Positions 50,401 to 59,876 are shown, counted from the first letter of the stretch. The stretch: DNA of 64,000 nucleotides from Beroe forskalii (GCA_011033025.1 WFMF01000324.1:141310-205309); one strand, 5' to 3'. The notes: generated by a model not told the origin, from the letters alone. Made by a program: numbers and translations.

Positions 50401-53400
50401 GTACTATCCAAGAAGGCTCAACAGACTGGTCTTATAAAAGGCAGACCAAATTGTTAAATAATGTACAATTATACTCACTATTCGGGAAAAGGCTGCGCTG
50501 TATTTGTAGTAGAGGTGGTGTGCTTTGGGTTCAAACCTATCCATTGTGGTCACCAAATCACCGAGCTTACTGGCTACCTGCGCAGTCCACAATCATAGAG
50601 AAATGTAAAATAATGTTCGGAATAAAAGGATCTTCAAAATAATTTCTAATTAATGTACAGCTTCTCGTGAACCACTAACTGCAACGATTATAAAAGACCT
50701 TGTTTCATAAAGTTACACACTCAGATTGCAGGGAGCCCGACTTTTCACCTCCCGACATTTGACCTCACGGCACTCAAATCGCTTTGTCCTGAACCACAAT
50801 TTCACCCTAACCTGACTAAACGGTTTTTCTCTAACCCAGACCCTAATCATAAACCACAACCCTACCCCAAACCTTAATTAACCGTTGCTTAGAGATGAAA
50901 CACTACACGATAAACTGTTGTGAGGTCAGTTGTCACTAGGGAAAGTCCCATTCCCCGATAGTAAGTGATAAGCCACAACTAAACAAACCTCTGAGTATTT
51001 TCCCTCTTGGCAGAGCAAGTAGAGTATAACCACTGATTTGGCCTGCAGAGAGTTGGGATCACTGCTCAGCACCCTCTTACTAGTCTCGTAAGCCTGCTCC
51101 CAGTCCTGAATAGCTAGCAGAATGTTCATCTTCTCAAGCAAGCATGGCATGTGTTTCGGGTTCTGTACCACAGCCTGATTGATGCTGTCCAGAGCTTCAT
51201 CCATGCGTTTTAACCCGATGTGGCACCGTGCCAAGCCCACAAGTGTGTTGATGTCCCGCGATCCTTCGGGCATTTGGAGGCATTCTTTGAAGTATTTTGT
51301 GGCCTTTTCGACGTACCCTGGTTTCTTCATTAGGATCTCACACCATCCTAGCATAGAGAGGGCCTGAAATGATATTCTAAAGTTGAAATCCCTGCTGCCA
51401 CTACAGATTCACATTTATCAAATGTTTGTTCTGTTGTAACAGAAAATTCCCAAGAAATATATTTTCGCGGAAAATCAGTGAAAGCCAAGAATTTTGGATC
51501 GAAAACAACTAAAAGTTTAAGTCAACCTCTCTTGTTTCAGCTATATAGATTGCTATGAATAAAACTGGCGTTTGCCAGCATCAATTAAGTGATACACTAC
51601 CGCCAGGCAGTTTCATGATATTCGATCTCATTATAAATTCTCCTACAAGCTAAAACAACCGATATGGATTACTTAGGGGAATAAGGGCGGCTGCAGGCTG
51701 ACAGAAAGCGACATGTGTACTGCGTTGAAAATCTTATGTTGCATTTTCGCATTGGAATTTTATGAGTGACGCAGTGCTTTTAAACATAGCATTATTGAAT
51801 TTCAAATTGTCAAAATATGTCAAGTCTATGACGTTTGGCATGTCGATGAACATGCATGTCGACTTTTAATACCACAGGTGCCAACAGTGTTGTCATAGAT
51901 ACAAAACTTTGGGCGCGCGCAGCAATTTCGATGAAAATGTGTGCTACGAAAAGAAAATAACCGCGCGGCTTACGCAAACCAAATTCTATCATTGAGACCG
52001 AAACAATAATTGGCAACTTTCGTATGCACTGCGCTTAATTGGTACCACAACAAAACTCACGTCTAAGCTGGCTCCATTGGTTATTTTGAGGAGTCTGTTG
52101 AAATAGTCCCGTCCCTTGTCCGGTCTACCACAGAGTACAAGGAACAGTCCAGCAAAGTAAAGAGTCTTTTCTCCAGCAGTCGCTCGCTCATGTTTGATAC
52201 GTGTCTCTAACTCAGACACCGCTTCTTTATCTGAAAAGAAAGGGGTCGAGTCTCAGAAGTCAGAATTAATCCGGAACCATTCTTGGAAGTTCACACAAAC
52301 ATCAAATAGCCTGATCGTTAGCAAGAAAATTTTGCCCTGTTTGATTATAATGAAAATATAGTACAGTTGTGTGACATTCGTTTCGTTTTCGAAAATTCAC
52401 TCGCATACTCAATCCCATTCCACACGTATTTGATACCAATGATACCGTATCCAGCGTGACAAATGTCAATATGTACACATTCGAACCTTTTCCTGTATAT
52501 AGGTCTTCGTGAAATGAATGGAGACCAAAACGAAACTAACCAATGATGCGGGCCTTTCTGTGTGCCATGATGAGAGCGAAGGAAGCTCCAATAACAAGAT
52601 CTCTGTGGTCACTGACGGACGAGAGCTCCCGCATAGCTTCAGGGATGTGGTCTGGAACCGATAACGAAAACGTTAAAACTTCAACGATGCAAGCAGAAGC
52701 AATATCAACTAATTTATGAATCGCGTGGAATCATACCTTGCATGAGGAGTGCGATCCCATCGAAGAATGTCAATGTGGGGTCTGCGCCATATTTCTCTTT
52801 GCACTCTACAACGGTGTTTTGGATCGTGTTGTACAACTTCTCCCGACCATAGAAAAACAACTTCGACAGCAAAACTGAGGTATAAAATAGTGATATTCAG
52901 TAAGTCAGCAAAGAATATTTCATAGAGACACGTTCACCGTATACGGTCATTAAAGCGAATTTAGATAATCTTAAGTGAAAGTGGGGAGTATGTTCCCATA
53001 ACCACGTTATAACAACAGTATGTCTTATCATCTGAAACGTTCCTAATCGTAACTGAGTAAGTACTTGAGTAGGGATAATTGTGTAGGATAAGTTAAAGGG
53101 GTTGGCAACTATAGAATTGACTAGCAGGAACGTGAAAATAATTATGTTTTTATCAATTCTCACCTAGCATGTTACACAATGGAGAAAATCTCACCTCTCT
53201 ATCTTAATTATTTCGCGAGTTATTGCGGTTTAAAGATTTTAGCGCGATGACGTCACTGTGGCAGTAACATGTTATTGTGCTGCGTTACATTACTGGTAAA
53301 ACGGCTGTATCGTGTTTTAGGTGCTAATTCCTTTACGATTTATCCAGATTTTTTATTTATTTATTTGATTCCTTGAAGTTTGGATCATCTCCGTTGGTCG

Positions 53401-55065
53401 TAGTTTTCTCAGTCTTCAGTCATAACACATACGTTATCTATATTATTCATAACTGGTGGTCAGGGGATCTGAGTAGACATATTACTTACTGTGCGTGAAA
53501 CCCCTTTTATATTTGCTCATCTCTTCTTAGCCATGAAAATATGCTAATCAAGAAGAATAGGTTTTTAAAGTTTTAAATTTAAGAAGCCAAGGCCTGCTTT
53601 GAAAAATTGAAATTTATGATGGGTCAAAAATGCATGTGCAATATAACAGATCCATGTCCAGCTTTGAAGACAGTGTACTCGTCAGAAAATTATCTAGCAA
53701 GCCGTAAAATACAGGAAAGAACAATGTATCGGGTCATATGCAGTGACAATGGGGTTGGCAAGTATGGGAGCCCGGGAATAGGGGGAGGCAATAATGTTCC
53801 CCCTATTCCTCTAATCACACCCGTACCCAGGGTTCCCCTTCACATGGGATCACCTCTAATCACGGGCTCACCTATACACCACTCCCCTGAATCTAGGGCT
53901 CACCTGATTTTCCGGGGCTCACCTCTATACTCGGTGTCACCCTAACCAGACTCACTTCATTGCCAGCCGTCACCATACGAGGCTCCACCTAATCCTGGGC
54001 TCCATCAATGCCTTGGCATAACCCCGATACAAGGGCTCAGCCTTACCAGACTCACCTCATTGCCGGGCTTCACCATACCTGGCTCCACCTTATCCTAGGC
54101 TCCACCTTATCCTGGGCTTCACCATAGCTTGGGCTCCCCCACACTTACTCGCACTCCCCTACCGGGGCTACCCAATACTAACTCGGGCTCCCCCATACTA
54201 ACCTGAGCTCCCCCATACTAACTTGGGTTCCCCTATTCTAACCTTGGCTCCCCCATATTAACTCGGTCTCCCCCATACTACTCGGGCTCCCACATACTAA
54301 CCTGGGCTCCCCCATACTAATTCGGGCTCCCCCATACTAATTCAGGCTCCCCCATACTAATTCAGGCTCCCCCATACTAATTCGGGCTCCCCCATACTAA
54401 TTCAGGCTCCTCCACACTAATTTGGGCTCCCCCTTACTAACTTCCAGGGCTCCCCCTTACTAACTTCCAGGGCTCCCCCATCACCCATGCAAAGCTGGGC
54501 TCCCCTATACTATTTGATTATTTGTGCACCTCAACAAACTCGGGCTCACCCACAAACTCGGGCTCCCCCATACCAACTCGGGCTCCCTCAAACTAACTCG
54601 ATGCTCTGTTATGGTGGAGCAATAATTTATACTAAATTATAGTAGGTTCCCTCACTCTTCACGTGCATATTATACATGCTTATGCATTACTATCTTTCTG
54701 CTGACCTACTAATATTAGTATTGGCCATCATTACAATGCATATTGTTCATATGAAACTCGGCTATGCCTCGTCTAATATGCACTAATATGCATCTCAATG
54801 CTGTCAAATACTAATAAAATACAGCATTAACTTAGTGATCATAGCGCTGGGTTGTGGTTAACTGCCACTGTGACGCAATCGCGCAGTAACATAAAGGTGC
54901 GATATCTCACGATTGGAGGGGCTTAGAAACATGGGGATTTCACACATTTTGTTTTCACAGTATTTATAGGTAAATTAGATAATAAAATATGGTACTTTTT
55001 CTGTAGTTGCCAACCCCTTTAAATCATGATTTACTCACCAGCAAAACTGAGTCTGATGCTGCCAT
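20446..55065 (-). CDS. TTC21B: IFT139 / tetratricopeptide repeat protein 21B, 16 coding exons
   Basis: IFT139 is the TPR-rich peripheral subunit of intraflagellar transport complex A, needed for retrograde transport in cilia. In-frame coding exons (minus): 55065-55035, 52874-52737, 52651-52541, 52230-52061, 51363-50989, 50577-50479, 49415-49299, 48845-48770, 31262-31057, 30032-29940, 29780-29651, 29427-27406, 26332-26211, 21183-21075, 20840-20773, 20523-20446. They sum to 3,945 nt, about 1,314 residues, close to the vertebrate protein. Exon phases agree at every junction. Diagnostic stretches include [49 protein letters not shown] and the C-terminal [17 protein letters not shown]. Exon 12 alone is 2 kb. 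The ATG at 55065 follows human-like N-terminal spacing. The exon-1 donor is uncertain: 55034 (GTAAAT) keeps frame, while 55038 (GTGAGT) does not with the obvious acceptor. Intron 8 is 17.5 kb and hosts another gene. Confidence 0.95.
21184..21258. repeat. 10-bp tandem repeat at the 3' splice site of TTC21B exon 14
   Basis: AATTTCAAGG repeats about seven times directly against the acceptor of exon 14 (read on minus as CCTTGAAATT units leading into TTTCTCCAG). It lies in the same intron as the 38-bp array. Confidence 0.92.
21384..22384. repeat. 38-bp minisatellite made of exon end plus 5' splice site, part 1
   Basis: About 26 units. Read on minus, each unit is CATCTCCCACAACGAGGCCT, then GCTTCAAG, then GTGAGCATTA or GTGAGCACTA. 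The first 28 nt copy the end of TTC21B exon 13 (26211-26238, encoding ISHNEACFK). The last ten are the start of the intron, including the GT donor. One unit is 40 bp and one near 22240 is short. Only a TGG/AGC-type single base variation is seen, so the array is young. Confidence 0.97.
22373..22384. repeat. 12-bp target site duplication, LINE 3' side
   Basis: GCAGGCCTCGTT here is repeated at 25804-25815 on the other side of the LINE. Because the site is within a tandem array, the duplicate could in principle come from two array units, but the phase matches a normal insertion. Confidence 0.75.
22385..25803 (-). mobile_element. 5'-truncated non-LTR retrotransposon (I/Jockey-group LINE with RNase H)
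   Basis: On minus from 25803: the last part of an AP endonuclease ([24 protein letters not shown]), a spacer, then reverse transcriptase ([14 protein letters not shown] about 24980; [20 protein letters not shown] about 24830; [20 protein letters not shown] about 24400; [12 protein letters not shown] about 24300). An RNase H domain follows ([22 protein letters not shown]; 23430-23090), then a C-terminal Cys-His knuckle ([18 protein letters not shown] about 22820). Frameshifts, including one directly before FADD, make it inactive. The 5' end is cut inside the endonuclease, typical of incomplete reverse transcription. The 3' end is TTTTGATGATG. The insertion lies in the 38-bp array of TTC21B intron 13. 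Confidence 0.9.
25804..26248. repeat. 38-bp splice-site minisatellite, part 2
   Basis: About ten further units continue the array after the LINE and run directly into TTC21B exon 13. The last unit is the genuine exon end, distinguished by one base (GGGATATG instead of GGGAGATG). A shortened unit (26192-26210) separates it from the rest. Confidence 0.96.
31263..37685. other. Left part of TTC21B intron 8, no exons seen
   Basis: AT-rich sequence with many short palindromes. No splice-flanked reading frame was found apart from the foldback listed separately. Confidence 0.5.
35434..35664. mobile_element. Foldback (hairpin) element, arms about 110 bp
   Basis: GGAGCTCAATTAGCGACT at the left is mirrored by AGTCGCTAATTGAGCTCC at the right. 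The arms continue with GTCCTTCGTCAACT against AGTTGACGAAGGAC, and AGGAACAATTACGATATGAG against CTCATATTGTAATTGTTCCT. The loop is only a few bases. No coding capacity. Confidence 0.88.
37686..48233 (+). CDS. Voltage-gated K+ channel (Kv, Shaker superfamily), 5 coding exons
   Basis: A six-TM Kv subunit of 439 residues from exons 37686-37713, 45939-46120, 46320-46517, 46773-46873 and 47423-48233, all phase-consistent. The start has a GCCATGG context. T1 tetramerisation domain is at about residues 53-150 ([18 protein letters not shown]), without the Cys/His zinc site of Kv2-4. S1 is at 182-205, S2 at 219-243, S3 at 255-273, and S4 ([15 protein letters not shown]) at 284-298, with arginines at 285, 288, 291, 294 and 297. 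The pore is at 347-370 with filter MSSVGYGD and S6 ends ALPMTVIIS (390-398). Two departures: the first Shaker S4 arginine is V282, and the second proline of the PVP gate motif is T394. Kv5/6/8/9 silent subunits lack that same proline. The gene is nested antisense in TTC21B intron 8. Confidence 0.92.
39407..39512. repeat. Near-perfect long hairpin
   Basis: ACCACCTACTTGCATGAAAG then CATGAATATCT pairs with AGATATTCATGTTTTCATGC then AAGGTAGGTGGT. The pairing extends out to AGGAAATG/CATTTCCT. The loop is only two or three bases. It lies in intron 1 of the Kv gene and intron 8 of TTC21B. Confidence 0.85.
42290..42480. repeat. Degenerate GAGCA/GCAGTGAGCA repeat
   Basis: Irregular reiteration of AGCAGTGAGCAAA and AAGCACAAAG words next to the tRNA gene. 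No fixed period. Confidence 0.65.
42571..42642 (-). tRNA. tRNA-Ala (anticodon TGC)
   Basis: The minus strand reads GGGGATGTAGCTCAGCGGTA, giving the acceptor strand and D arm with A-box. Then comes the anticodon stem-loop TGCGCTTTGCATGCGCA with anticodon TGC, and the T arm CGGGGTTCGAGACCCCG with B-box GGTTCGA. The 3' acceptor strand CATCTCC pairs with GGGGATG with one G-U. There is no intron. It sits inside the introns of two protein genes. Confidence 0.96.
44745..45938. repeat. About 54-bp minisatellite of polypyrimidine tract, 3' splice site and exon start
   Basis: About 21 units of 50-58 bp with the core CTGACCCCTCCCCCTCTACC, CCTGTGTAG, GTGTTGGAAATGATCC, AACTCTTA. The real Kv exon 2 (from 45939) begins GTGTTGGAAATGATCTGACG after CTATCCCCCGTGTAG, so each unit duplicates the branch-side pyrimidine tract, the AG acceptor and the first ~15 exon bases. 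Units diverge more than those in the TTC21B array (for example TTAG, CTAG, CAGC at the acceptor), so this array is older. Confidence 0.93.
48855..48995. repeat. ACAG/ACTG-rich degenerate microsatellite
   Basis: Reiterated GACAGACAAACTGACAGACA-type words in TTC21B intron 7, just upstream (minus) of exon 8. Confidence 0.85.
49717..49755. repeat. TATATC microsatellite
   Basis: TATCTATATCTATAGATATA followed by similar words, in TTC21B intron 6. Confidence 0.85.
52867..52879. repeat. 13-bp direct repeat at inner end of TTC21B intron 1
   Basis: CAGCAAAACTGAG here is identical to 55039-55051. The two copies bracket the intron exactly at the coding junction. Confidence 0.9.
53093..55022. mobile_element. 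1.9-kb TTAA-flanked inverted-repeat element (piggyBac/Kolobok-like, non-autonomous)
   Basis: TTAA occurs at both ends (53093-53096 and 55019-55022). The termini AGGGGTTGGCAACTATAGAA and TTCTGTAGTTGCCAACCCCT are inverted. Weaker inverted homology extends about 180 bp inwards (GCGCGATGACGTCACTGTGG near 53242 against CCACTGTGACGCAATCGCGC near 54866). No transposase is present; a 112-residue frame at 53607 has no recognisable domain. A TTAA target fits piggyBac or Kolobok. The element lies within TTC21B intron 1. Confidence 0.85.
53810..54600. repeat. Tandem repeat GGGCTCCCCCATACTAATTC inside the TTAA element
   Basis: About 30 irregular units of CGGGCTCACC or GGGCTCCCCCATACTAA, period near 18-20 bp in the cleaner part (54290-54420). 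This internal minisatellite makes up much of the element. Confidence 0.88.
55039..55051. repeat. 13-bp direct repeat at outer end of TTC21B intron 1
   Basis: Second copy of CAGCAAAACTGAG. See the entry at 52867. Confidence 0.9.
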
Positions 55066-55589
55066 GGGAATGTTTCACAATCACATAAACTCAACAAGAT
55101 ATAAACTTTAGTAATACGGTACTGCATCAAGAGACCTATACACTCGGACAAGAATGTCCGATTAATGACTTGACAATTAAAGCTGATTGTTTTTCTAAAT
55201 ACTTAATTTTTTTCTTTTATAAAGTACTTATAAAGTTATAAAAGCCATCGCAACAGGAAATTTTTATACTTTCATACTGCGATATCTGTCAATTATTTTG
55301 CATTTATCTGAATTATTGAACGCATGAAAACACAATGAAAGAAACAGAGAGATTGAGAATAAATAAGAATAAGATCATGGTAACATTATCGGTTAAAATT
55401 ATAGAATGAAATAAATCCAACGTCAGTCAATCTAGAGTTTATTTCCCCTTGCAGTAAAAGAATAAATAAAAGTTAAAATTTAAAAGCGAATTTGTTAAGA
55501 ATCAAAGGAGCCTTAAAATAAGTGAAAACCATTATTTAAAACATCATCCAAGGACGTCTAGAAAACACGCCACGTGTCAATAAAGTGCA

Positions 55590-56102
55590 TCACTGCCTAG
55601 CAGCAGGTTCCACGTAGCTCTGCTCGGCCTTGTCAATGCTCTCCAGGACATGATCACACACATCTGTAATATCATCCAGAGCCCGGTAAAGGGCCGTGAG
55701 ACAGGGAGTCTGGTAGGTCTGTATCCGGAGGTTTATCTTGTTCTCTGAGGGGTGGGGGATGCTGTAACCTGCGAACTCAACATCCGGGTTCTTCATCAGC
55801 ATGTGCCGCACTACGTTACCTGAAACATGGTCAATTAATCAGTAATATTGCAATAACCCCACATTGGACTTTAAGTGAGTTACTATATAGACTTGAAATC
55901 GACCATGATTCAAAATAATGAATGTAGCATTTTCTTAGTTGGATCAAATTTGATGAGTTAACTAGTAACTGTTACACTCCTGGAAATTACCTAGAGTATG
56001 GTCCTCCCCGTGCATGACTAGTGTGGTACACATGTCATCGTGTGTCTCACTCTCCACAATGCTCAGCTTACCCACATGCTCCACCTCAGCTTCCTCCTCC
56101 AT
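55590..56102 (-). CDS. POLR1D: RNA polymerase I and III subunit RPAC2 (AC19)
   Basis: POLR1D is the small alpha-like subunit that dimerises with POLR1C to start assembly of RNA polymerases I and III in the nucleus. Two exons: 56102-55991 (ATG, 37 codons) and 55819-55590, junction in phase 1. The product is about 113 residues. The alpha-motif HGEDHTLGNVVRHMLMKNPD is followed by VEFAGYSIPHPSENKINLRI, which is nearly the family consensus. The C-terminal helix (ALDDITDVCDHVLESID) is present. It lies 525 bp downstream (right) of the TTC21B start on the same strand. Confidence 0.95.
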
Positions 56103-56813
56103 TGGGCTACTAGAGATTATGTGTTACTTGCGTAGTATGGCTACAAACACGTGAGATAGTTCTTTAGTTGTAGTAAAAGGTGTCAAAACTTATCTGTCAA
56201 GAAAGCCTTAGCCTAATTTCTTAACTTTCAATTTTCAAGGATGGTTGCAATGGGAACTCGTGTCTTCGATCAAACCAAAGCAGAAAATGATACTAAAATT
56301 GATAAGATAAAACATCTATTTTTAAATACATCTTTACAATTTGCGTTATGAAATGTTTGGCACACTGGTAGTTTAGTATTTACATTAATTAATTATTGAT
56401 AAACATAAGGAACATAAATAATACTTCTGATCATGCTTTCTTCTTTATAGTATTTACAGTCTGGAAAACACAGCAACAATCAAAAATGGGATCTCGATGG
56501 GCACTTCATATCTCGATAATTATCATCAGAGTTCGAAGTACGAAGTCCAATGATCAACAACATGAATTTCCATGATAAGTATCATGATGAGCAATACTGA
56601 CGATATCAACACCAGTAAAGAAAACGCTTTTAAAATTATTTGTAACAAGATGCCAAATCATGATATTCGGTATTAGGTAATAGAAGGGTGGAGACTGGAG
56701 ATGCTCTCTGGTTCGTAGACATACGTAGATATTCAACATGGATAAAATCACACATATAAACGAGATAGTCCGATGGAAACATGAAGGAAGGAGAGTTTTT
56801 ATCTGTGATTGAT
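56103..56813. other. Intergenic between CFAP100 and POLR1D
   Basis: No exon seen. The right part should contain the CFAP100 3' UTR and the left part the POLR1D promoter. Confidence 0.5.
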
Positions 56814-58487
56814 TCATGAGAAATAGTAAGCCAACTCCTCGTCTTCTTCATTCTTCTTGTCCACGACATCTGTCTTCTTTTTCTGTACCTCTGGTGGCTT
56901 GGACCTGAACACCAGCCGTTTGCCAGTCTGGACCTTGGGATCAGCTTTAGCTCTCTCCAGTGCTTTCCTGACCCTCTCCTCCTGATGTAACCTCTGTTGC
57001 TCCTTCTTCTCCTCCCGGAGCTTCAGTCTCCTTTCCTTCTCCTTTGCCTTCTCTGCCAGTTCCACTTTCTCCTGAGGCATCATCTCGATGTGCTCAAACA
57101 GTTCCTCCAGCCTGTTCTCAATGTTCGTTAACATCTGGAGGGTGGAGATGTTTGCCTCGTTGTCTCCAATACAACTCCTGTACACCTCCTCCACCTTCTC
57201 ATTGAGAACTTCCAGCATCTTCTCCTGACCATCTCCCTCGTAGTGACCGTAACTAAACATCTTACTCTTGTGCTCCAGCTCCTTCGACTTCTCTTCCTCA
57301 GCTGAAATCTGGCTTTCAAGTGATGTAATCTGAGACTTTAGCACTTCGGTTTCTTTGTTCATCTTAGCTTTGGTGTTCTCAATGGTCTGCTTCATCTCAT
57401 CCAGCGCTTCCTCTGTCTCCTGACTGTTCTGGATAAGTGACAAGTTCTGTTCCTCGAGCTCTGCGAAGATGTTCAGAAGTTGCTGGGGATCCTGGAAGAA
57501 GAGCTCGCAACTGTCATCACTCTCGTAGTCACTCTCAGTAGCCGGTGTCTCAGCAGACACCCCAGACACCAGACTGTCTGTATCCGGGAGCATCTGAGTG
57601 GACGCTTTCCTTCTTCCAGCGATGGACGGTCTGGCTTTGGGTAGTGGGGTGCGTTTCGGTGTAGCTGCTTGAGTTGGTGGTGCAGCTGCCTTTTCTTCTG
57701 CTCGTTTCTTCTTTCTCTCCGCCTTACGGACAGCTCTTCGCTGGGTTCTCTCTCCTTTCCACTCACCGGGAGTCAGGTCTTCCAGGAACTTTTTGTATGT
57801 CTGATACTCTTTGAGTTGGTCCTCATTCTTGCTTATTTCGCTCTTCAAAGCTGTGATCTGGGCCTGGATTTTCTTGATCTCTCCAACTTTTTCCATTTTG
57901 GCTTTAGTTTCTTGTTCTGCCTGTTTGATTGCTTCAACAGAGTTTTTGTCATTTTCCTTGAGAAACTCGTCAAACATCATAGCATCTTCCTCCAAAAACT
58001 GCTCTGCTTTCTCAAGTTTCTTCTCTTCCGCTTGAGCTATTTCTTCCAACTTTCTCATTTCGTCACGTTTGACTCCCAGAGAGTACTGAACAAGGAACAT
58101 TTCTCGTTTCTTGGCAACGAAACTGGCTAAGTCCTCTTTCTCCACATTTCTATCCCGTGTGGCTAGCTGGAGTGGATCATCCTGCCCAATGAGCTGGTCC
58201 TGTGTTTCCTCTAGAGCAGTGCTGTCCAGCTCAGTATCCCCGAATGGTTGTCTGGCTTTGAGAGTCCGGGCTCGCATCTGATGAGCGTAGGTTGTTTTCT
58301 CATGGACTCTGAGGGAACGCTGCTGTTCACGATCTGACTTCTTTCTCTGTCGCTCAGCATCTCTTAGCTGGAATATTTCGTTTTCTGGCGGGATCTTGAA
58401 GGGATTAACAGCGGGTTGCTGGGGAGGACTGGGGATTAGTTCCTTGTTCATCTGTGATACGTTACTGTCTGCTGTCTGGACAGCCAT
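56814..58487 (-). CDS. CFAP100: Cilia and flagella associated protein 100 (CCDC37), single exon
   Basis: CFAP100 forms, with CFAP73, the modifier-of-inner-arms complex at the base of I1 inner dynein arms on axonemal doublets. The frame is 557 residues from the ATG at 58487 (a TTG precedes it). The N-terminus has the family block NPFKIPPENEIFQLRDAERQ. A DUF4200-type coiled coil spans roughly residues 125-250 (KKREMFLVQYSLGVKRDEMR onwards). A Ser/Thr/Pro-rich linker follows (about 270-320), then a second coiled coil (330-500) and a basic C-terminus with KRLVFRSKPPE. It is uninterrupted by introns, unlike its neighbours and the many-exon vertebrate gene. Length is a little below the human protein. 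Confidence 0.9.
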   Translation of the reverse strand: MAVQTADSNVSQMNKELIPSPPQQPAVNPFKIPPENEIFQLRDAERQRKKSDREQQRSLRVHEKTTYAHQMRARTLKARQPFGDTELDSTALEETQDQLIGQDDPLQLATRDRNVEKEDLASFVAKKREMFLVQYSLGVKRDEMRKLEEIAQAEEKKLEKAEQFLEEDAMMFDEFLKENDKNSVEAIKQAEQETKAKMEKVGEIKKIQAQITALKSEISKNEDQLKEYQTYKKFLEDLTPGEWKGERTQRRAVRKAERKKKRAEEKAAAPPTQAATPKRTPLPKARPSIAGRRKASTQMLPDTDSLVSGVSAETPATESDYESDDSCELFFQDPQQLLNIFAELEEQNLSLIQNSQETEEALDEMKQTIENTKAKMNKETEVLKSQITSLESQISAEEEKSKELEHKSKMFSYGHYEGDGQEKMLEVLNEKVEEVYRSCIGDNEANISTLQMLTNIENRLEELFEHIEMMPQEKVELAEKAKEKERRLKLREEKKEQQRLHQEERVRKALERAKADPKVQTGKRLVFRSKPPEVQKKKTDVVDKKNEEDEELAYYFS

Positions 58488-59255
58488 CAATCACCTCAAA
58501 TGAATCCTTTGGTTAGAGTAATGTAAGATCCAAAATTTAAAAAGGTCGCTCTGATTGATTTGAAAACATGATGAGAGCTTGAGAAATAACGTAGAATACT
58601 CAATAGTGCCATTACATTCATTCACAGAATGAGACTTATAAGATTGCGAAATGAACTTTTTGAAAACCATTTGAAGAATTTAACCAGCATACCAGCATAT
58701 AATTGAGTAAAACAATCAACACATTTTAGAGAAAATTCTACAAATCATTATTATATTTACATTCAAACATCTGATACATGAATAAAGGTATACCTATACA
58801 GTACTATTATACATCTGGTATTCTTGTAAAATATGTAATATCATGACATTGGTCCATCATAAATTATTACGGTGGAAGTTGAATTCCTTTAATACAGTGA
58901 TGAGTGGATACAGTGACAGTTGAGTTTACAAAGGGTTTACAATTTCTCTAAACAATTTCTAGGGGCCACCTAAACAAAAGTTTTGAAAGAAGTCTGAGGG
59001 GTTGAGAGGTTGAGAAATACCGATATGATAAGAGCTCCCCGATGATATACAAACTCTCCGTTATGGCTGATGTATAGGTGGCCCCTACATGTCCCTCAGT
59101 GCGAGTCTAGGTCGAAATGCCACGCCCTCCCCTGTCGCAACCTCCAGAGAAGGCTCGTGCACCACTTCCCACTCCACCCTGCCACACTCCTCCCTGTCAC
59201 ACTCCACCCTGTCACACTCCACCCTGTCACACTCCCTCTCACCACTGTCCTCATA
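58488..59255. other. Intergenic, no gene seen
   Basis: AT-rich spacer holding the CFAP100 promoter side and, at 59160-59245, a small CTCCACCCTGTCACA tandem repeat in the 3' UTR of the next gene. Confidence 0.5.
59160..59245. repeat. 15-bp tandem repeat CTCCACCCTGTCACA
   Basis: About five units in the presumed 3' UTR of the CFAP251-like gene, just past its stop codon. Confidence 0.85.
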
Positions 59256-59876
59256 TCACTCTATCAGAGCCGGCTGGAACCCCAACACATGACCTGTAAA
59301 CATATCAGCATCTATGGTTTCCGGAAGGATGGTCTCCAGGGTGGCAGTGGCTTCACTAGCAGGGACAGTAGACATCTTGTCTTCCTTGTTGGTGGCAGTC
59401 CCGTGGAACTCCAGTAGAGAGGCAAGGAACTCAGCTAACTCAGGTTCTGAGATGTGCTCCCCTCGGTTCTGTAGCAGAGACAGCAGCAGACCTGAGGAGA
59501 TGGATAGATGGTAGTGGAGTTATTGGAGGTTTTATCAAAAGGGGGATTGAAAACCCTTACTTTGAGTCATCATTTTGGTAGAAATGCACTATTTTAACTT
59601 TCTAAAGAGCAGAAATACCACATAAAACTGCAATGATTACATCATTAATTGATCCCACAAGTTCACACGCTCTTCCTGACTTTTTACTAACAAGCTTTCA
59701 AGCTACTGATCAGATAACAAAATTCACTTACCTCTGTCGATCCTTCCCTCTCCATCAGCCCCCGCCAGAGTGTTGAAAGCATCGTACACCTTGTAGAGAG
59801 GCAGTCCGAATACAGGTCGGTGGTTACAGTACAGCTTTATCAGCGTCTCCAGGTCAACTTCTGATACCTGCGTCAA
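59256..59876 (-). CDS. C-terminal exons of a probable CFAP251 (WDR66)
   Basis: Two phase-consistent exons, 59876-59732 (or from 59867) and 59491-59256, encode an EF-hand-like C-terminus. It runs LIKLYCNHRPVFGLPLYKVY, then AFNTLAGADGEGRIDRGLLL, SLLQNRGEHISEPELAEFLA, and ends VLGFQPALIE. I recognise this as resembling the C-terminal region of CFAP251, a WD-repeat subunit of the calmodulin- and spoke-associated complex, but from memory only. The WD-repeat part is not visible in the next 600 bp upstream. Either the remaining exons lie beyond position 64,000, with the SLC5 gene nested in the intron, or this is a 3' fragment. Confidence 0.55.

Noticed and set aside
53607-53945. 112-residue frame in the TTAA element as a possible transposase
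   Set aside because: No catalytic motif or zinc finger, and its second half runs into the internal minisatellite.
57669-58130. 153-residue hydrophobic plus-strand frame
   Set aside because: Mirror image of the lysine/glutamate-rich coiled coil of CFAP100; such antisense frames look like membrane proteins.
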